Shown here piece after piece: positions 54,042 to 62,201 of a DNA stretch of 64,000 nt (position 1 is the first letter of the stretch; every line of letters begins with the position of its first letter). The notes below the pieces were generated by a model. The model was not told where the DNA came from and made no database searches. It saw only the letters and a list, made by a program, of their open reading frames with translations. Source of the stretch: DASXZH01 sp036502005 (lineage in GTDB: Bacteria; Armatimonadota; Fimbriimonadia; Fimbriimonadales; Fimbriimonadaceae); assembly GCA_036502005.1 (NCBI GenBank), contig DASXZH010000068.1, positions 1 through 64,000 of the forward strand, given 5' to 3'. A program made the position numbers and the translations under genes.

Positions 54042-54129
54042 GTGGTTGCCGATATTATACATTATCGGTTTGAAGGCGTGGTTAGTTAAGTTAAAGCGAG
54101 TGGTTGCGTAAAGGTTCGCAAGAGTGGGG

Positions 54130-54482
54130 GGGTGGAGAACTTAGAACGGAGAAAGTAGAACGGAGACGGGAGATCTTACAGGGTCGATCCTAAGTTCAAT
54201 CCTAACTTGTAATTTATCACTGAGGGATGGGATCTAGGGATGACGAACGTGACACTCGTCTTCAGCAGGGGCTAAAACACTTTAGAGTGCGTGAACCTGT
54301 TCACGCTTTTGATCAGGCGACCTGTCGCCGCATCTATGTTTGAACCTGCGTTCTTATCTCGGACTTTCAGCCCGCCGGAGGGGTGGGGGTGGAAGTTACC
54401 AGGGCTTCGCTTGTCTCGCTGCACGGGACTGCGCTCACCCTTCGCTAAATTTTTCTCGACCCTAAGGGCCTGCCGGAAAAGC
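54130..54482. repeat. Word repeats and a composite repeat (copy A)
   Basis: 54133-54175 is an AACTTAGAACGGAGAAAGTA word repeat, the same as the M20 gene tail. 54265-54482 is a composite repeat: ACACTTTAGAGTGCGTGAAC, GGCGACCTGTCGCC palindrome, then CGGACTTTCAGCCCGCCGG...GGGCTTCGCTTG...CTCGACCCTAAGGGCC. Related copies lie at 56668-56792 (second part only) and 57205-57415 (both parts). No gene. Confidence 0.7.
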
Positions 54483-54541
54483 ACATAACGGTAAATGAGG
54501 TGGCCGGAGTCGCTTATCTTGAGCTAACTGCGAACGGCCGA

Positions 54542-54868
54542 TCATTCACCAACTACGAAGTTCATTCCTTCTAGACTTTCTTGATCTAAAAGCTTCAACA
54601 CTTCGCCAGAGAACGGCGCAATGTCTTCAAGGGTTGTAAATCGAGTGTTGATCGTAATCACCGGGAGTCCGATCTTCGCGAGGTTTTGCTGAAATCGAAG
54701 GTTCTTGTCAACCGTTAGAAACGCCTCAAAGTCAGCTTCTTTCGCTGCGGACAGAAGCTTTCCGTTGCTTAACTTTTCCCAGCCTAACTCCTTTGTATTT
54801 GATACTTCGTGGCCGGGCAAAAGTTGGCTAAACCTAACGTCTACGCAGTGATCAAGAAGGACGCGCAT
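54542..54868 (-). CDS. DUF5615-type PIN-like toxin
   Basis: 108 residues: MRVLLDHCVDVRFSQLLPGHEV with the first acidic residue, ELGWEKLSNGKLLSAAKEADFEAFLTVDKNL with the second acidic cluster, then PVITI. This fits the DUF5615 (Mut7-C-like PIN) family, typical partner of DUF433 antitoxins. The toxin would be a metal-dependent nuclease; targets in this family are not well known. Its ATG overlaps the antitoxin stop by one base. Confidence 0.85.
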   Translation of the reverse strand: MRVLLDHCVDVRFSQLLPGHEVSNTKELGWEKLSNGKLLSAAKEADFEAFLTVDKNLRFQQNLAKIGLPVITINTRFTTLEDIAPFSGEVLKLLDQESLEGMNFVVGE

Positions 54869-55125
54869 TAGCTTGCGCGCTCGAGGCCGAAGAGTTCGCG
54901 AATTTGGTTCTGTTCAAATTTCAGAACAGCTTCGGCTTGCTCCTTCGTGACGCCGGGAAAGCCTTCAAGGAAGTACTCGATGGTGTGCCCGCGAAGTTGG
55001 CTATCCAGAAGGGCCTGGACAGGCACACGAGTTCCGACGAAACGAACCGCGCCGCTCAAGTAATCGGGGTCGCTGGTCAGGATTTGTTCGAGTTCTTTCG
55101 GTATTTCCATTTCCTTCTGATTCAT
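54868..55125 (-). CDS. DUF433-type antitoxin
   Basis: 85 residues with SDPDYLSGAVRFVGTRVPVQALLDSQLRGHTIEYFLEGFPGVTKEQAEAVL, the DUF433 core (helix-turn-helix with GTRVPV). Antitoxin of the DUF433/DUF5615 pair; also likely to bind its promoter. Upstream on the same strand is a gap with no clear gene. Complete. Confidence 0.87.
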   Translation of the reverse strand: MNQKEMEIPKELEQILTSDPDYLSGAVRFVGTRVPVQALLDSQLRGHTIEYFLEGFPGVTKEQAEAVLKFEQNQIRELFGLERAS

Positions 55126-55295
55126 TATGGGCTGATTTGGCTTGGGCTGCCCCGACGGTCCGTTTCGGGCCTCCGATCAATTGTGATATTTGGTTTTCAA
55201 GGGGCGGTCTGGCGAGTTGTGGAGACAAGTTGAAAATGGATTTTGAATCTGTTGTGTCGAGTTATGGTTGACAGATTAAGGTCAAAATCGATGAG

Positions 55296-55781
55296 CTAAA
55301 TTATTTTTTCGAGGGGGCAGGGTTCGGTGTACTCGGTCGTTTGCGTGGTCACGACATCCCGGAGTCTGACCACTTTGCCGTTGACGACTGCCTTGCGGGT
55401 TTTTGTAACCCGCGTTTGGTGGACGTGGCGTTTTGGGGCTGGATTGAGGAATTCGAGCCGGGCTCTTGAGATCCGGTCGTTTGCGACTTCCTGGGCCATC
55501 AACTGAATCGCGAAGTATTCGCGGAGGTAGTGGCCGATTTCATTTTCATCTTGTGCGCGTTTAAGGTAGCGCGTGAATGTCCGACTAGAGATATTCTCCT
55601 GGTCAAAAGCCTCGCGCGGGTTGGCGCCGTGGGCGATTTCGGTGAGAATATTCGCCGCGATTTTAGGTGTGAGGCCGACTTTCGCGCCGGAAATCCCGTT
55701 GGCTTTTGGGTACGACGGCAGTTTGGCTTTCCAGAAAGCGTAGTCGTATGTCTGCTGCTTGTCGGGGTTCATACGAAGCAT
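55296..55781 (-). CDS. Terminase-small-subunit-like DNA-binding protein
   Basis: 161 residues. Central helix-turn-helix region: LTPKIAANILTEIAHGANPREAFDQENISSRTFTRYLKRAQDENEIGHYLREYFAIQLMAQEV, similar in layout to phage terminase small subunits (HTH then long helices). No other phage gene (large terminase, portal) is nearby, so it may be a domesticated regulator or prophage remnant. The C-terminus has a basic and aromatic stretch with RVTKTRKAVVNGKVVRLRDV. Start Met could be 55781 or 55772. Confidence 0.55.
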   Translation of the reverse strand: MLRMNPDKQQTYDYAFWKAKLPSYPKANGISGAKVGLTPKIAANILTEIAHGANPREAFDQENISSRTFTRYLKRAQDENEIGHYLREYFAIQLMAQEVANDRISRARLEFLNPAPKRHVHQTRVTKTRKAVVNGKVVRLRDVVTTQTTEYTEPCPLEKII

Positions 55782-55946
55782 GACGGGGATAGTTGGTTTA
55801 AAGGTTTTAGTTTTTAAGCGCCTACGCCTTCAGGTCCATTTATTGAGAAGGCGGGAGCCGCTTACCATTTGACTAGTTGGTGCCGGCTCATAGACGCCCT
55901 TGTAATTCGACAGTCCTTCATCGTATGGTCGGTCTGGAAATCAGGC

Positions 55947-56378
55947 ATGCCAATAACTGCTGCGGAATATAAAGAGGCTTCTGGCGAAGTGCTTAGGGCG
56001 GCAGAAAACGCACACCAAAGCGGAGACTATGTAGCAAGCCACTACCTTTGCGGACTCGCAGTCGAGTGCATGTTAAGAGCCTTGCGCTGGCGGCACAATC
56101 GAGCGTGGGAGGGACGACACTATCTGAAAGCGTTAGCTGAGGAAGCAAAATACTTCGACCTTATTTCGAATCGATATAGACCGCGTTTCGTAACACAATT
56201 CAACGATTTAACCCGCCGATGGAATAATGAGCACCGTTTTTATCCCGCCGAAAAACTGGAGGCTCATTTGATAAAGTTGAATGTAGGATCTAAGAGCTCT
56301 GATAGACTATTTGTTAACAGCGCCGAAATGGTTGAATTCGCCCATGATTTGGTTGGAATCGGAGTAGCAAAATGGTGA
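55947..56378 (+). CDS. HEPN-domain protein
   Basis: 143 residues from ATG 55947 (MPITAAEYKEASGEVL); the longer frame to 55869 has no ribosome site. HEPN helices: ASGEVLRAAENAHQSGDYVASHYLCGLAVECMLRALRWRHNR, HYLKALAEEAKYFD. RRWNNEHRF gives an R-x4-H, the RNase signature of toxic HEPN proteins. It overlaps the next gene by 7 bases (ATGGTGA). No nucleotidyltransferase (MNT) partner is present, so it is not a classic HEPN-MNT pair. Confidence 0.72.
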   Translation: MPITAAEYKEASGEVLRAAENAHQSGDYVASHYLCGLAVECMLRALRWRHNRAWEGRHYLKALAEEAKYFDLISNRYRPRFVTQFNDLTRRWNNEHRFYPAEKLEAHLIKLNVGSKSSDRLFVNSAEMVEFAHDLVGIGVAKW

Positions 56379-56641
56379 CTCTAAAAGAAGTTGATGATTA
56401 CCTGAAATCGCTTGCCAATGGAAAAGATGCTTTCGGTGAAGCAACTCAGGATGGCCCCGACTCTCGCATTAACGGCGTTCTGGTCCATCGGGACTTCACG
56501 GGTGTCTACGTTACCGAACGCCAGCGCCAATTGTGGGAGCGCTTGAGGCAGAAATTCGGCCAGGATTCGAACGGAATTGGAATGATCTTCACCTATTCGC
56601 CTTATGAATATGAGGAGATGTTTCGAGAGGATTCCGCCTAG
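56372..56641 (+). CDS. Small partner protein of the HEPN gene
   Basis: 89 residues, overlapping the HEPN gene by 7 bases. MVTLKEVDDYLKSLANGKDAFGEATQDGPDSRINGVLVHRDFTGVYVTERQRQLWERLRQKFG: mixed helical with a small central beta patch. No family recognised. As the second gene of a tight pair it may neutralise the HEPN protein or be its effector partner; only gene order supports this. The stop is followed directly by a repeat copy. Confidence 0.55.
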   Translation: MVTLKEVDDYLKSLANGKDAFGEATQDGPDSRINGVLVHRDFTGVYVTERQRQLWERLRQKFGQDSNGIGMIFTYSPYEYEEMFREDSA

Positions 56642-56667
56642 TTTTCAGCTCGTGTTGGTTTTTGTCG

Positions 56668-57415
56668 CGGACCTTCAGCCCGCCGGAGGGGTGAGGGATG
56701 CTGTTACCAGGGCTTCGCTTGACCCGCTGACGCGGGACTGCGCTCCACCCTTTGCTAAATTTTCTCGACCCTACGGGCCTGCCCGGAAAAGCGGAATGGT
56801 GGCTTCCCAACAAGTGGCCCCTCCTTTTAGCGCGGCACGAGCGAAGGTGGAAGGGGTTATCCGAATCCGTTAAGCGCTTTTCTGGCTTTTTTCCTTCATC
56901 GCCAAAGTCGCCGATAAATCGGCTGGCGGACGGCAACGTTTAAAGCGGCGATAAATCGCACGCACTCCAAAGTCGGAGCCGCCGCAGGATATGGAGTGCG
57001 GGAATTCATTCCCGCCTTGATTCGGGCGATTCATCGCCAGGTAATCCGAGCGGTGGCTGTAAGCAGCAGTGGGAGTGCGGAACCCGGCACCGATTTCATC
57101 AGGCGACGTATAGCCGCGTTTACGAAATCATAAATCAAGAATTGACCAACTATTCCCCTCCTTTCTCAAGGAGGGGCTAGGGGAGGATACCGCACGGGCG
57201 CACGATTCCTTGAGGGGTCAAAACGCTTTTGGAGCGCAGTGGCTCGACACCGTTTTTCATCAGGCGACCTGTCGCCGTGTTTACGAAAGAACGTGGCTAT
57301 TTATCGCGGACCTTCAGCCCGCCGAAGGGTGAGGGATGCTGTTTCCAGGGCTTCGCTTGTCCCGCTGACGCGGGACTGCGCTCCACCCTTCTCTAAATTC
57401 TCTCGATCTCGCTCT
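56668..57415. repeat. Repeat cluster including composite copies
   Basis: 56668-56792 is the CGGACCTTCAGCCCGCCGG...CTCGACCCTACGGGCC unit. 56813-56873 is a shorter gene-less copy of the DUF559-element end. 56930-57120 has GGCGATAAATCGC and several CAGGCGAC-type pieces. 57160-57185 is a CCCCTCC...GGAGGGG hairpin. 57205-57415 is composite copy C (AACGCTTTTGGAGCG, GGCGACCTGTCGCC, then the TTCAGCCCGCCG unit). No gene. Confidence 0.7.
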
Positions 57416-58307
57416 AAGCTACGACGGAATACCTGTCGTATCGCCAAACGTCCCGGGCTGAAACTTGCGCTGGCGAGCTTACGACCGGGGGCGCTATGTT
57501 AGGTGAAAAAAACATTGCCTCGCTGCCCCGCTTTCTGTCTTGGGCAGAATAGTTTAGCGAATAATAAATGGACGAATACTTACCATAAAGTTCGCGAACC
57601 AATTCCGTGTCGTCGTATGACACTACCCACGGGCTTGAATGCAATGCCATTATCTGCGCTATTTTACGATGGTCAGCTTCATAGTAAGAATTACGGTAAA
57701 GCTCTGCCCCTTTTGCTACGTAAGGAGGATCTAGGTATATGAGGGGAGAGCATTCCGACCAACCAGCGATGTTTACTAGTAGGTCTGCGGTATCAATGCA
57801 GGATACGCGTATTCGCTGCCTGTAGGACGCGATTCTCTGTATTCGCTCCGTTAGCCTATCCCGATTGAATCGTGCGTCGAGCTTGTAGGGACCCTGCTGT
57901 TGTTTCCCGCCAATTACGCCGCCCCGCACGATTCCGGATCGGTTCGTGCGGTTCAAATAAAATAATGCAAATCCGAGGTCAAGGCGTGCGCTAGCTGGAT
58001 CATTTAGAATCTCCTTCTGACGATTCCATTCCCTCATCGTCAATGGGGCTGACTTGACAAGCGCGACGAATTGATCCGTGTCCTCGATGACTGACTTCCA
58101 GAAGGAGTACACGGCCGGGTCGTAGTCATTGATCCAAATCTTGCCTACATATTCCTGAAAAAGTAGGCCCAAAGCGACTGCTGCCCCTCCAGCATAGGGC
58201 TCAATGTAATCGCGGCCAACGAGCGAGTTTTCCTGAAATACCAGTCTGATAAAATTTAGAATTTTCCCCTTTCCACCTGGGTATCGGAGGGGGGAATCGA
58301 ACCTCAT
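57414..58307 (-). CDS. D12-class DNA adenine methyltransferase
   Basis: 297 residues. PLRYPGGKGKIL, YIEPYAGGAAVALGLL (SAM-binding motif I), FALFYLNRTNRSGI and YLDPPYV (motif IV DPPY) identify a Dam/D12 N6-adenine methylase. It methylates a specific short site, self-protection or regulation; the target is not predictable by eye. No matching restriction enzyme is adjacent; instead it lies 29 bp behind a ParB-fold gene on the same strand. Its stop abuts a dispersed repeat. Confidence 0.93.
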   Translation of the reverse strand: MRFDSPLRYPGGKGKILNFIRLVFQENSLVGRDYIEPYAGGAAVALGLLFQEYVGKIWINDYDPAVYSFWKSVIEDTDQFVALVKSAPLTMREWNRQKEILNDPASARLDLGFALFYLNRTNRSGIVRGGVIGGKQQQGPYKLDARFNRDRLTERIQRIASYRQRIRVSCIDTADLLVNIAGWSECSPLIYLDPPYVAKGAELYRNSYYEADHRKIAQIMALHSSPWVVSYDDTELVRELYGKYSSIYYSLNYSAQDRKRGSEAMFFSPNIAPPVVSSPAQVSARDVWRYDRYSVVA

Positions 58308-58336
58308 GATACTAATTTGGCATTCTCGCTGACGGC

Positions 58337-59737
58337 TCAGGGCAAATTTGACCAGGCTGTTCGTAAAAATCTGTCCAGATGGTCCCAGTGCATCCTCACA
58401 TCACTCGTGTTGACTGGGGCGGCGAGGCTATGCACGTAAGAGTGCAGGGTAACAATATTCGTAACTCCATATGCGGGGCTGTTGCATACGTGCTCGACGG
58501 CTTGCCGCTCTTGCAGGCTCAACAGACCTCTCGCTTCCAACTGCAACGCTACCTCGAGCACCTTATCTCTTAGCTTCTGTCGATTGTTTCCAGGCGGTGT
58601 TGATCTTGATCTGTATTCGTCCACGATCAGTTCTAGCAGGACACGAGTGCTAATGCCGCAAATTGCGGGCATGGCTTCAATGTCAAGTTTTTTTGCTTGT
58701 TTCAATAAATCGTTAATACGAGCGTTTCCCGTTCCAAGAGGAAAGTCAGCGGGTACGAGCTTTTTCCGTGGGGGTCCGGAACGAGTCGCGCCCCCGATAG
58801 TTGTACTCCCTTGACCAACTCCATTATTGGGCTGTCCGCCGGTCGCGGAAACAGCGCCGCCGGCGTTGATGCCAGAATCTTCACCTTCGCTTCCCCCTTC
58901 CGCTTCTTCCTGATCGTGCCCTCCCTCTTCATCTGTCGCCACGAGGGATGTTGTTCGGTGGGAATACAAGTCGGTTGCGAGATTCCTTCGTTGATCAGAG
59001 GACATCACTTTGGCTACCGTAAAGTCGTCTTCTCGCATAAAACCTAGCAGCCGGTGCATCGCCATATCAGAAAAGTTCGTGCCAATTTGCAGCTTGCCAC
59101 GGTTTATCGCAATCCCCAGAGCGTCCCTGATTTCGGGGGTGCTCAAGATTCGTGTGAGGGTCGTCGGACTGATGCCACTTGTATCTCCGTATCCCCCGTC
59201 GCCATCCAAATGATCTAGGAGTGCAACCGCGGCCGCATCCTGTCCGCCGAGTGCCCTAGTGCGCATTCGTACGTCCCAGGGCCGAACCCCCGCTCCTGCG
59301 CTCTCGCCTCCGTGACGCCGAGCGATTCTATCCAAAAGATCAGCTTCCTCATCGGATCCAAACACCAAACTTGAGATAACGGAAGGCAGCTTCGCCTGGG
59401 AAGAGGCCTCGCGCAAGGTTCGCATTTCTGGTGCGGTGAGTACACCTTCGAACATATCCGGCGACTGGAGCCCCCTGATCGCAGTAAGTCTGCGATTGCC
59501 CTCTCTGACAGTGTATGGCCCCCTTGCTGGATTCCCGCTACTTGTCGTCAACATCAGTAGCGTCGAATCATCCCAGGGGTTATCAGCGATGCTTTGGGCC
59601 AGCGTAATGAGGCCGCTAGGGTCCTGCTGGGCAATTTGACGAAAGGCAGCATGTACATTCTCTGCCGCCCGAGGGAGGCGTGGATTGGCCAAGTGCGGTT
59701 GCAGGTCGCTCAGATCAGCTTGAACATTAACGGGCAC
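58337..59737 (-). CDS. ParB-fold (ParB_N-like) protein of a candidate defence island
   Basis: 466 residues, GTG start at 59737. N-terminal region (residues ~1-130) with TLAQSIADNPWDDSTLLMLTT, YTVREGNRRLTAIRGLQ: the R-x-x-R-A-like core of ParB/Srx-fold proteins. Middle helical (residues ~140-250); Gly/Ser/Glu-rich linker (~265-320); C-terminal helical domain (~330-466). ParB-fold proteins act as CTPases or nucleases; motif details do not fix which. Directly upstream of the adenine methylase in a likely operon and divergent from the NDT/TIR genes. Confidence 0.65.
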   Translation of the reverse strand: MPVNVQADLSDLQPHLANPRLPRAAENVHAAFRQIAQQDPSGLITLAQSIADNPWDDSTLLMLTTSSGNPARGPYTVREGNRRLTAIRGLQSPDMFEGVLTAPEMRTLREASSQAKLPSVISSLVFGSDEEADLLDRIARRHGGESAGAGVRPWDVRMRTRALGGQDAAAVALLDHLDGDGGYGDTSGISPTTLTRILSTPEIRDALGIAINRGKLQIGTNFSDMAMHRLLGFMREDDFTVAKVMSSDQRRNLATDLYSHRTTSLVATDEEGGHDQEEAEGGSEGEDSGINAGGAVSATGGQPNNGVGQGSTTIGGATRSGPPRKKLVPADFPLGTGNARINDLLKQAKKLDIEAMPAICGISTRVLLELIVDEYRSRSTPPGNNRQKLRDKVLEVALQLEARGLLSLQERQAVEHVCNSPAYGVTNIVTLHSYVHSLAAPVNTSDVRMHWDHLDRFLRTAWSNLP

Positions 59738-59894
59738 GAGAAGTACTTTACCGAAATCTCGATGAAGAAGTATTCAAAATACGAGAGCGTCTTCAATGAC
59801 ACTGTACTAAAGAAAAGTTAATGACACAGATTTCTCTGATTTGCTATTTTCCTTCCAGCGTTGGCACTGGGCGAAAAGCTGACGCCCACACGGT

Positions 59895-59900
59895 TATACT
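59895..59900 (+). promoter_or_regulatory. Possible -10 element of a leaderless transcript
   Basis: TATACT ends 7 bases before the ATG at 59908, so transcription would begin at or within a base or two of the start codon. No ribosome site is seen. There is no matching -35 at 17 bases, so the call is tentative. Confidence 0.4.
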
Positions 59901-59907
59901 TTCGGGT

Positions 59908-60390
59908 ATGACAATAGCGGTCATTGGGAGCTTTAGTCAGCACTTTAAACAAGTTAAAGAGGCCATTCACGCATTTATCGAAAGAGGCCATTCTGTACTG
60001 TCGCCTATAAGTTACGAGATCCTTCTTCCTGGCATACCATTTATTAGGTTTGCGACGGACCGGCCAGACCTTTCGGATTCGCAGGTGCAATCGGTTGCCT
60101 TGCATAGGATTCTGCAAGCAAATCTTGTTTACGTGGTTGACCCAGGAGGGTATGTCGGCCGCACTACGTGCTATGAAATAGGCCGCATCGTCCAAGCGAA
60201 AAGACCCATATTTTTTCAGGAGGAGCCCAGTGACCTACCGCTCGAAATTCCTTCGGGAAATGTTGTGGCGGCCCAGGATCTGGCTCTTTTGCTCTCCAGG
60301 AGGGAGGTAGCCGTCAGGCCGCTTTACGTAGACGACCCAAACTATCAGTTAGAATCCGACCTGCTAAAGGGATATTATAGAAACCTTTAG
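59908..60390 (+). CDS. Nucleoside-2-deoxyribosyltransferase-like protein 1
   Basis: 160 residues from ATG 59908 (longer frame upstream overlaps nothing but has no protein character). MTIAVIGSFSQHFKQVKEAIHAFIERGHSVLSP opens a Rossmann-like fold; ANLVYVVDPGGYVGRTTCYEIGRIVQAKRPIFF matches the family segment with the catalytic-type Glu. Related to nucleoside 2-deoxyribosyltransferases and the SLOG-type nucleotide binders. First gene of a three-gene strand with a second NDT-like protein and a TIR effector. May make or sense a nucleotide signal. Confidence 0.65.
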   Translation: MTIAVIGSFSQHFKQVKEAIHAFIERGHSVLSPISYEILLPGIPFIRFATDRPDLSDSQVQSVALHRILQANLVYVVDPGGYVGRTTCYEIGRIVQAKRPIFFQEEPSDLPLEIPSGNVVAAQDLALLLSRREVAVRPLYVDDPNYQLESDLLKGYYRNL

Positions 60391-60405
60391 CATGGAGATA
60401 ATGAG

Positions 60406-60879
60406 TTGTTGAACCCGTTTGAGCGGAGGGTCGCGATATGTGGGAGCATGTCAGCTTATGCGAACATGGTGACCCTGAGCAGACTGCTGCTACGCGAGGG
60501 TGTCCACTGCATTTTGCCTGCGTCCGAGGATTCAATTCATGCCTCTTTGAGCCAGTCCGAGTACCAGGAATTCAAGCGGCGCGTTTCATTTAGCTATCTT
60601 ACGAAAATTCGTGACCCGCGGACATTTGCCCTTCTTGCCGTTAACATGGACAAGCATGGTATTGACGACTACATCGGTGCAAATACATTTGCAGAAATCG
60701 CGGTGGCGTTTGCCCAGCGGAAAAGAGTTTACCTACTACAAGATATTCCGGAAGGGTACGAGGACGAGCTCGTCGCTTGGAAGGTGGTGGCCTTAAATGG
60801 GCACTTGGACGGCCTAGTCCGCGACTATCGTAATTCGGTCAAAGAAGCTGGCCTCCAGACCGCGCTTTTCGATATATAG
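60406..60879 (+). CDS. Nucleoside-2-deoxyribosyltransferase-like protein 2
   Basis: 157 residues, TTG start 60406, 15 bases after the previous stop. VAICGSMSAYANMVTLSRLLLREGVHCILPASED, then LAVNMDKHGIDDYIGANTFAEIAVAFAQRKRVYLLQDIP, with the NxxK-YIG-N-x-x-E pattern of NDT/SLOG-type proteins. Not closely similar in sequence to the first one. It ends 2 bases before the TIR-like gene start. Two such proteins together suggest a heteromer or sequential step. Confidence 0.65.
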   Translation: MLNPFERRVAICGSMSAYANMVTLSRLLLREGVHCILPASEDSIHASLSQSEYQEFKRRVSFSYLTKIRDPRTFALLAVNMDKHGIDDYIGANTFAEIAVAFAQRKRVYLLQDIPEGYEDELVAWKVVALNGHLDGLVRDYRNSVKEAGLQTALFDI

Positions 60880-60881
60880 CC

Positions 60882-62201
60882 ATGGTGAAGCCGGTTGCCT
60901 CAATCTTTCTTCATTTCTTCGATATGCACTTCCTTGAAATGAAGGCTGAATCTGACTTAAGCGATCGTATCGTATCCGAAGCCACCTTGGCTACCCGTTT
61001 TGCGTTCCTGTCTGCAAGCGCGCTTTTTATACCCGCCGCATCCTTTTTTGAGTCTGCCCTCTGCCGGGGGATTCTAAGCTTCTACGAGCCAGTGTTTGGG
61101 GAAGGCCGATTTTGGCTACTTGGTAACGAAGTTAGCCTAGTGGAGTTCAGAGAATCTAAGCTGTTTCAATATCAGAAAAACTCCACGCAATACCTAGCCT
61201 ACTCTAAGGACGTTTCGAGCGTCGTTCCGCCATATCAGCATAAATCGGCCGGCGCCACGCAATTCATAAAGGAAAATTGGGCCCGTCTCCGGCAGACTTC
61301 GGGCCAAATGGCTCGAATCTATCAAGCAAATCCATCCATAACTGTTGCGAAGTTTGAGAAGAATTGGGACCTTGTATCTGACCGTCTCGGGCAGCTGGCA
61401 TTCATCGTCGACCATGTAGTCCCAAAGCTTTTTGGCTCGGAAACCGTGAGCCTGTCTGCCAAGAATAGGCTGCATCATATAATTAACGATGCCTACTTCC
61501 GCAGCTTCACAGAAGACCTGCGCGCTTCCGTTGTTACAGACCTCGTTTATTTACAGTATGAAGTTACTGGCAACGGGGAGGTGGATGTTCCTTTTTCAGC
61601 GCTTGTGCAAAGCTGTCGGCACCATGGTATCTTGGAGGAAATCAGCATCTGCGACCTTGCTCATTTGATCAAGCTAGAGAGCGACCCGAGGTGGGCTTTG
61701 GCTTTTGGTGACGCAGTTCGGGCGTATTCGAGAAAAAGTTCCCTGAGAGGCAAAACAACATTGAAAATTGAAACCTTAAGAAGCTTTATTGTTCATGGTA
61801 GGGATGAGGAGTTGCTCTTTAAACTGAAGGATTATCTCCAAAACACCCTCAAAATGCAGGAGCCAGTTGTGCTCAAGCAACAGCCGAATGCGGGTCGGAC
61901 GATCATCGAGAAGTTCGAAGAGTGCTCCGAAGAGGTCGACGTCGCATTAGTTCTCCTTACCCCTGACGATTTTGGCGGGCTGGAAGGCGGAGTCGGCGAG
62001 AGCAGGGCCCGTCAGAACGTCATATACGAGCTGGGATATTTCATCGGTAAATTGGGGAGGCGATCTGGACGCGTGCTTCTTCTCTATAAGGGCGACCTCC
62101 AGATACCGTCCGACCTGCTGGGCGTCTGTTACATCGCGGTGGACAAGGGGATCAGTGCAGCTGGAGAAGAGATACGGAAAGAACTGACCTCCATTAAATA
62201 G
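60882..62201 (+). CDS. TIR-like effector (PF10137-type) with unknown sensor region
   Basis: 439 residues from ATG 60882, 2 bp after the NDT-like 2 stop. Residues 1 to ~300 have no recognised domain (hydrophobic LSASALFIPAASFFESAL near the start, then helical). Residues ~305-430 read SFIVHGRDEELLFKLKDYL, NAGRTIIEKFEE, VDVALVLLTPDDFGG, RARQNVIYELGYFIGKLGRRSGRV, PSDLLGVCYIAVD: the predicted nucleotide-binding TIR-like family known from CBASS-linked Cap12 effectors, with the conserved Glu of TIR NADases in NVIYELGYF. Likely NAD-depleting effector; proposed, not shown. Confidence 0.82.
   Translation: MVKPVASIFLHFFDMHFLEMKAESDLSDRIVSEATLATRFAFLSASALFIPAASFFESALCRGILSFYEPVFGEGRFWLLGNEVSLVEFRESKLFQYQKNSTQYLAYSKDVSSVVPPYQHKSAGATQFIKENWARLRQTSGQMARIYQANPSITVAKFEKNWDLVSDRLGQLAFIVDHVVPKLFGSETVSLSAKNRLHHIINDAYFRSFTEDLRASVVTDLVYLQYEVTGNGEVDVPFSALVQSCRHHGILEEISICDLAHLIKLESDPRWALAFGDAVRAYSRKSSLRGKTTLKIETLRSFIVHGRDEELLFKLKDYLQNTLKMQEPVVLKQQPNAGRTIIEKFEECSEEVDVALVLLTPDDFGGLEGGVGESRARQNVIYELGYFIGKLGRRSGRVLLLYKGDLQIPSDLLGVCYIAVDKGISAAGEEIRKELTSIK

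Noticed and set aside
59821..59907. Upstream extension of the first NDT-like gene
   Set aside because: Residues before the ATG at 59908 are not protein-like and a -10 box lies there.
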